In this document: piece by piece, positions 61,996 through 64,000 of the stretch | Layout: every line of letters begins with the position of its first letter | Position numbering within the stretch: the stretch's first letter is position 1 | Translations under genes and position numbers: made by a program | Assembly (NCBI RefSeq): GCF_002218085.1 | Contig: NZ_BDUC01000001.1 | Span: 433,906 to 497,905, forward strand | Reading direction: 5' to 3' | Source: Tolypothrix sp. NIES-4075 | Lineage (GTDB): Bacteria; Cyanobacteriota; Cyanobacteriia; Cyanobacteriales; Nostocaceae | DNA: 64,000 nt | The notes under the pieces: generated by a model | Seen by the model: the letters and a program-made list of their open reading frames with translations, nothing else | Told to the model about the DNA's origin: nothing | Databases searched by the model: none

Positions 61996-62381
61996 AACTT
62001 TTACTAGATACCCACATCTGGCTTTGGTATCTCCTGGGTGACGAACGTCTATCTACCAACCTCAAAACCGTAATTGCAGAGGAAACAACCGAGCTTTGGC
62101 TTAGTCCTATTAGTATCTGGGAAACGTTAATCCTAGCAGAAAAAGGACGAATCTCGTTACAACCTGATGCAGTTGCATGGATCGATTTAGCCTTACAAAC
62201 CCTAGAAATTCTTGAGGCTCCCCTTGTTTATCAAATTGCTATTTTAAGTCGCCATATTGAACTACCGCAGCAAGACCCAGCGGATAGATTTATTGCAGCT
62301 ACAGCAGTTCACTACAATTTGAAATTAGCTACAGTCGATAGCAATCTGACGGGTGTTTCTTGGTTGCAAACATTAAGCTAG
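61992..62381 (+). CDS. PIN-domain ribonuclease toxin (VapC-like)
   Basis: The 129-residue protein has LLLDTHIWLWYLLGDERL (first Asp), SPISIWETLILAEKGRI (Glu) and PADRFIAATAVHYNLKLATVDSNL (acidic cluster), a complete PIN active site. It is preceded by its Phd-like antitoxin with a four-base overlap. Unlike the PIN gene at 29857, this one is intact. Confidence 0.93.
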   Translation: MKLLLDTHIWLWYLLGDERLSTNLKTVIAEETTELWLSPISIWETLILAEKGRISLQPDAVAWIDLALQTLEILEAPLVYQIAILSRHIELPQQDPADRFIAATAVHYNLKLATVDSNLTGVSWLQTLS

Positions 62382-62385
62382 TCCA

Positions 62386-62458
62386 GTAGGGTGTGTTGTC
62401 GCGCAACGCACCACCAACAATTCAAGGTGCGTTATGCCTACGGCATAACGCACCCTAC
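62386..62458. repeat. REP-like palindromic element, GTAGGGTG ends
   Basis: GTAGGGTG (62386-62393) and CACCCTAC (62451-62458) bound the element. Inside, GGTGCGTTATGCC pairs with GGCATAACGCACC around TAC. A partial relative is at about 39796. The rest of the 62382-62685 gap holds the CHAT remnant and the ParD upstream region. Confidence 0.85.
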
Positions 62459-62502
62459 GGGATGATTTACTGTTCGTTAATTATCGCTGTTTGAAAAAAA
62501 GT

Positions 62503-62583
62503 TCACTCCTCCTCCTCCTTTTCATCTAGGCGCAAATTACTTGTGTTTTTAGGGTTGGCGGAGAGGATGAGGATTTTTTTCAT
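62503..62583 (-). pseudogene. 26-codon remnant of a second CHAT-protease gene
   Basis: ATG at 62583. The first 20 residues (MKKILILSANPKNTSNLRLD) match the start of the CHAT gene at 61648 with one difference. They then join directly to EKEEEE and a stop, with downstream DNA (AGTGAACTTTTTTTCAAA on the minus strand) like the end of the TPR gene at 63284. A large in-frame deletion between the start of a CHAT gene and the Glu-rich end of another gene explains both parts. Confidence 0.75.
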
Positions 62584-62685
62584 GCACTTATCGTATATTG
62601 TGTAAGATAATAACGAAAATTGCTATAGTTTGTTAATTTTATTAAGATAGACGCATTCGTTGTTTCCCGCATACCAGGTAATTTT

Positions 62686-62973
62686 ATGAACATTTCACTG
62701 ACTCCAGAACTAGAAAAGCTTGTCCACGATAAAGTAGCTACTGGACTTTATACCTCAGCTAGCGAAGTTATCCGCGAAAGTTTACGACTCCTACAGGAAC
62801 ACGATAAAGTTAAAGAATTTCGGCTTTTGGAGCTAAAAAAAGAAATTCAAAAGGGTATTGACCAAATAGAACGTGGCGAATTTACTGTCTATGATACCGA
62901 GTCGATAAAAACGCTTGGTGAGGAAATAAAACAACGAGGGCAAAAGAAAAAAGATAACTCTCAGGCAAAATAA
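62686..62973 (+). CDS. ParD-like antitoxin
   Basis: The 95-residue protein opens NISLTPELEKLVHDKVATGLYTSASEVIRESLRLLQEHD, the ParD ribbon-helix-helix, and has a charged C-terminal tail (IDQIERGEFTVYDTESIKTLGEEIKQRG) that would bind the toxin. Its stop shares one base with the next ATG. Confidence 0.93.
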   Translation: MNISLTPELEKLVHDKVATGLYTSASEVIRESLRLLQEHDKVKEFRLLELKKEIQKGIDQIERGEFTVYDTESIKTLGEEIKQRGQKKKDNSQAK

Positions 62974-63263
62974 TGAACCGTATAGTTGTTACTGGTGATG
63001 CAACTTCAGACCTTGATGATATTTGGTCGTATATATCTAATGAGAGCCAGGATAGTGCAAATCGACTTATTGATAGCATAATTGAGCGATTTGCTACATT
63101 GGCTCAGTTTCCTGAGATGGGCAGAGAAAGAGGTGAAATTTCAAATGGAATGAGAAGTTTTCCTGCTGGACGTTACTTCATCTTTTACCAACAAATTGAA
63201 GATGGAATCGAAATCTTGCGCGTTCTTCATAGTGCAAGAGATATCGATGCCTTTTTTCAATAA
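62973..63263 (+). CDS. ParE/RelE-superfamily toxin
   Basis: The 96-residue protein has TSDLDDIWSYISNESQDSANRLIDSIIERFATLAQFPEMGRERGEI and GRYFIFYQQIEDGIEILRVLHSARDID, the ParE fold with its typical H-x-x-R-D end. ParE toxins poison DNA gyrase. It is coupled to ParD by TAATG overlap. The pair is intact. Confidence 0.93.
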   Translation: MNRIVVTGDATSDLDDIWSYISNESQDSANRLIDSIIERFATLAQFPEMGRERGEISNGMRSFPAGRYFIFYQQIEDGIEILRVLHSARDIDAFFQ

Positions 63264-63283
63264 TTTTTACTTTGAAAAAAAGT

Positions 63284-64000
63284 TCACTCTTTCTCCTCCT
63301 CCTCCTCCTTCAACTCAGGATGCTGCTGCTCGGCATGAACCGTTAAAACCTTCGCCAGCGATTCCACCTTACAATCGTTACTGGGACATTGTTGCGTGAC
63401 TTTCAGCGCCTGTCCCCAGTTTTTCAGGTTCGCTTCTGCTTCGGCAATGGCACTTAAGGCATAACCTTTGTAAGAGGATTCCTGAATCTGGTTGGCAGAG
63501 GCGATCGCTTTTGAGAGCAAATCAGCGGCTTTTTCCGGTTGGTTAAGCTTGCCAATGGCTTGGGCAATGGCACTTAAGGCATCGGCTTTGTAAGAGGAAT
63601 CCTGAATCTTGTTGGCAGAGGCGATCGCTTTTTCGAGCAAAAGAGCGGCTTTTTCGGGTTGGTTGAGCTTGCCAATGGCTTGGGCAATGGCACTTAAGGC
63701 TCTTGCTTTGTCAGAGGAATCCTGAATCTGGTTGGCAGAGGCGATCGCTTTTTCGAGCAAAAGAGCGGCTTTTTCGGGTTGGTTGAGCTTGCCAATGGCT
63801 TGGGCAATGGCACTTAAGGCTCTTGCTTTGTACTCGGATTCCTGAAGGTTGGCAGAGGCGATCGTTTTTTCGAGCAAAAGAGCGGCTTTTTCCGGTTGGT
63901 TGACCTTGCCAATGGCTTGGGCAATGGCACTTAAGGCTCTTGCTTTGTACTCGGATTCCTGAATCTGGTTGGCAGAGGCGAGTGCTTTTTCGAGCAAAAG
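63284..64000 (-). CDS. TPR-repeat protein, 5' end beyond the window
   Basis: The frame is open to 64000, so the start is outside. The visible 238 codons hold TPR-like repeats with a 40-residue (120-bp) period: ALSAIAQAIGKLNQPEKAALLLEKAIASANQIQ style, four full units plus ends, one unit lacking two residues. They are almost identical at DNA level. A degenerate cap (NLKNWGQALKVTQQCPSNDCKVESLAKVL) and a Glu-rich tail follow. The missing N-terminus could carry an effector such as CHAT; that cannot be seen here. Confidence 0.88.
   Translation of the reverse strand, partial: LLLEKALASANQIQESEYKARALSAIAQAIGKVNQPEKAALLLEKTIASANLQESEYKARALSAIAQAIGKLNQPEKAALLLEKAIASANQIQDSSDKARALSAIAQAIGKLNQPEKAALLLEKAIASANKIQDSSYKADALSAIAQAIGKLNQPEKAADLLSKAIASANQIQESSYKGYALSAIAEAEANLKNWGQALKVTQQCPSNDCKVESLAKVLTVHAEQQHPELKEEEEEKE

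Noticed and set aside
1..64000. tRNA, rRNA, riboswitch or complete insertion sequence
   Set aside because: None recognised by eye; no transposase frame is present. A covariance-model search would be decisive for RNAs.

Overview
The window is chromosomal DNA of a filamentous, probably nostocalean, cyanobacterium. The evidence is a complete beta-carboxysome operon (ccmK2-K1-L-M-N-O), the NdhF4/NdhD4/CupB CO2-uptake module, psbI, a DUF3769 outer-membrane protein, a COP23-type protein, very frequent GCGATCGC (HIP1) sites, and many short tandem and palindromic repeats between genes. No rRNA, tRNA, CRISPR array or complete insertion sequence was recognised.

Layout. 1-8.5 kb: a truncated clan-J/F-like glycoside hydrolase, a folate/biopterin-family transporter, an O-methyltransferase, a TauD-type dioxygenase and a two-domain SagB/ThcOx oxidoreductase. 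A 62-codon reading frame with an in-frame 21-residue repeat lies between the last two. A glycerolipid-type acyltransferase follows. 8.7-17 kb: Tat-exported PhoD phosphatase, an SDR, mnmE, a Uma2 nuclease, a HicAB module and a MuiA-family protein. 17-29 kb: the inorganic-carbon island. A CmpR/CcmR-like LysR regulator and the ccm operon are on the minus strand; ndhF4-ndhD4-cupB is divergent on the plus strand. 29-35.5 kb: an eroded zone holding a truncated MpaB/DUF2236 gene, a broken PIN toxin with an intact antitoxin, two Ser/Thr kinases (one with an Ala/Trp/Val low-complexity membrane tail), an XRE remnant, a 21-bp tandem array and two divergent Uma2 genes. 35.7-52.5 kb: mostly housekeeping or metabolic genes (metF, trpS, a B12/radical-SAM enzyme, pip, glgP, psbI, DUF3769, bestrophin, DUF427), plus a hypothetical/HNH pair. 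52.5-64 kb: signalling and conflict genes. These are a TRADD-N-type membrane protein divergent from a three-gene STAND NTPase / 14-blade WD40 / STAND NTPase operon, COP23, an M48 protease, a CHAT protease with a 26-codon remnant of a second copy, a Phd/PIN pair, a ParDE pair and a TPR protein running off the end.

How it fits together. The ccm, ndhF4/D4 and cupB genes form one CO2-concentrating unit: thylakoid CO2-to-bicarbonate conversion by NDH-1MS' feeds the carboxysome shell and the CcmM/CcmN core, and the LysR gene is a plausible local regulator. The right end resembles the NLR-like and caspase-like conflict systems of filamentous cyanobacteria. The most unusual points are: (i) the sensor (WD40) and the NTPases of a STAND system are separate, overlapping or abutting genes; (ii) small palindromic repeats sit in frame inside ccmN and a STAND gene, with similar cases in a PIN gene and possibly a DUF429 gene; (iii) a possible repeat-bearing peptide gene lies beside SagB, TauD and methyltransferase genes.
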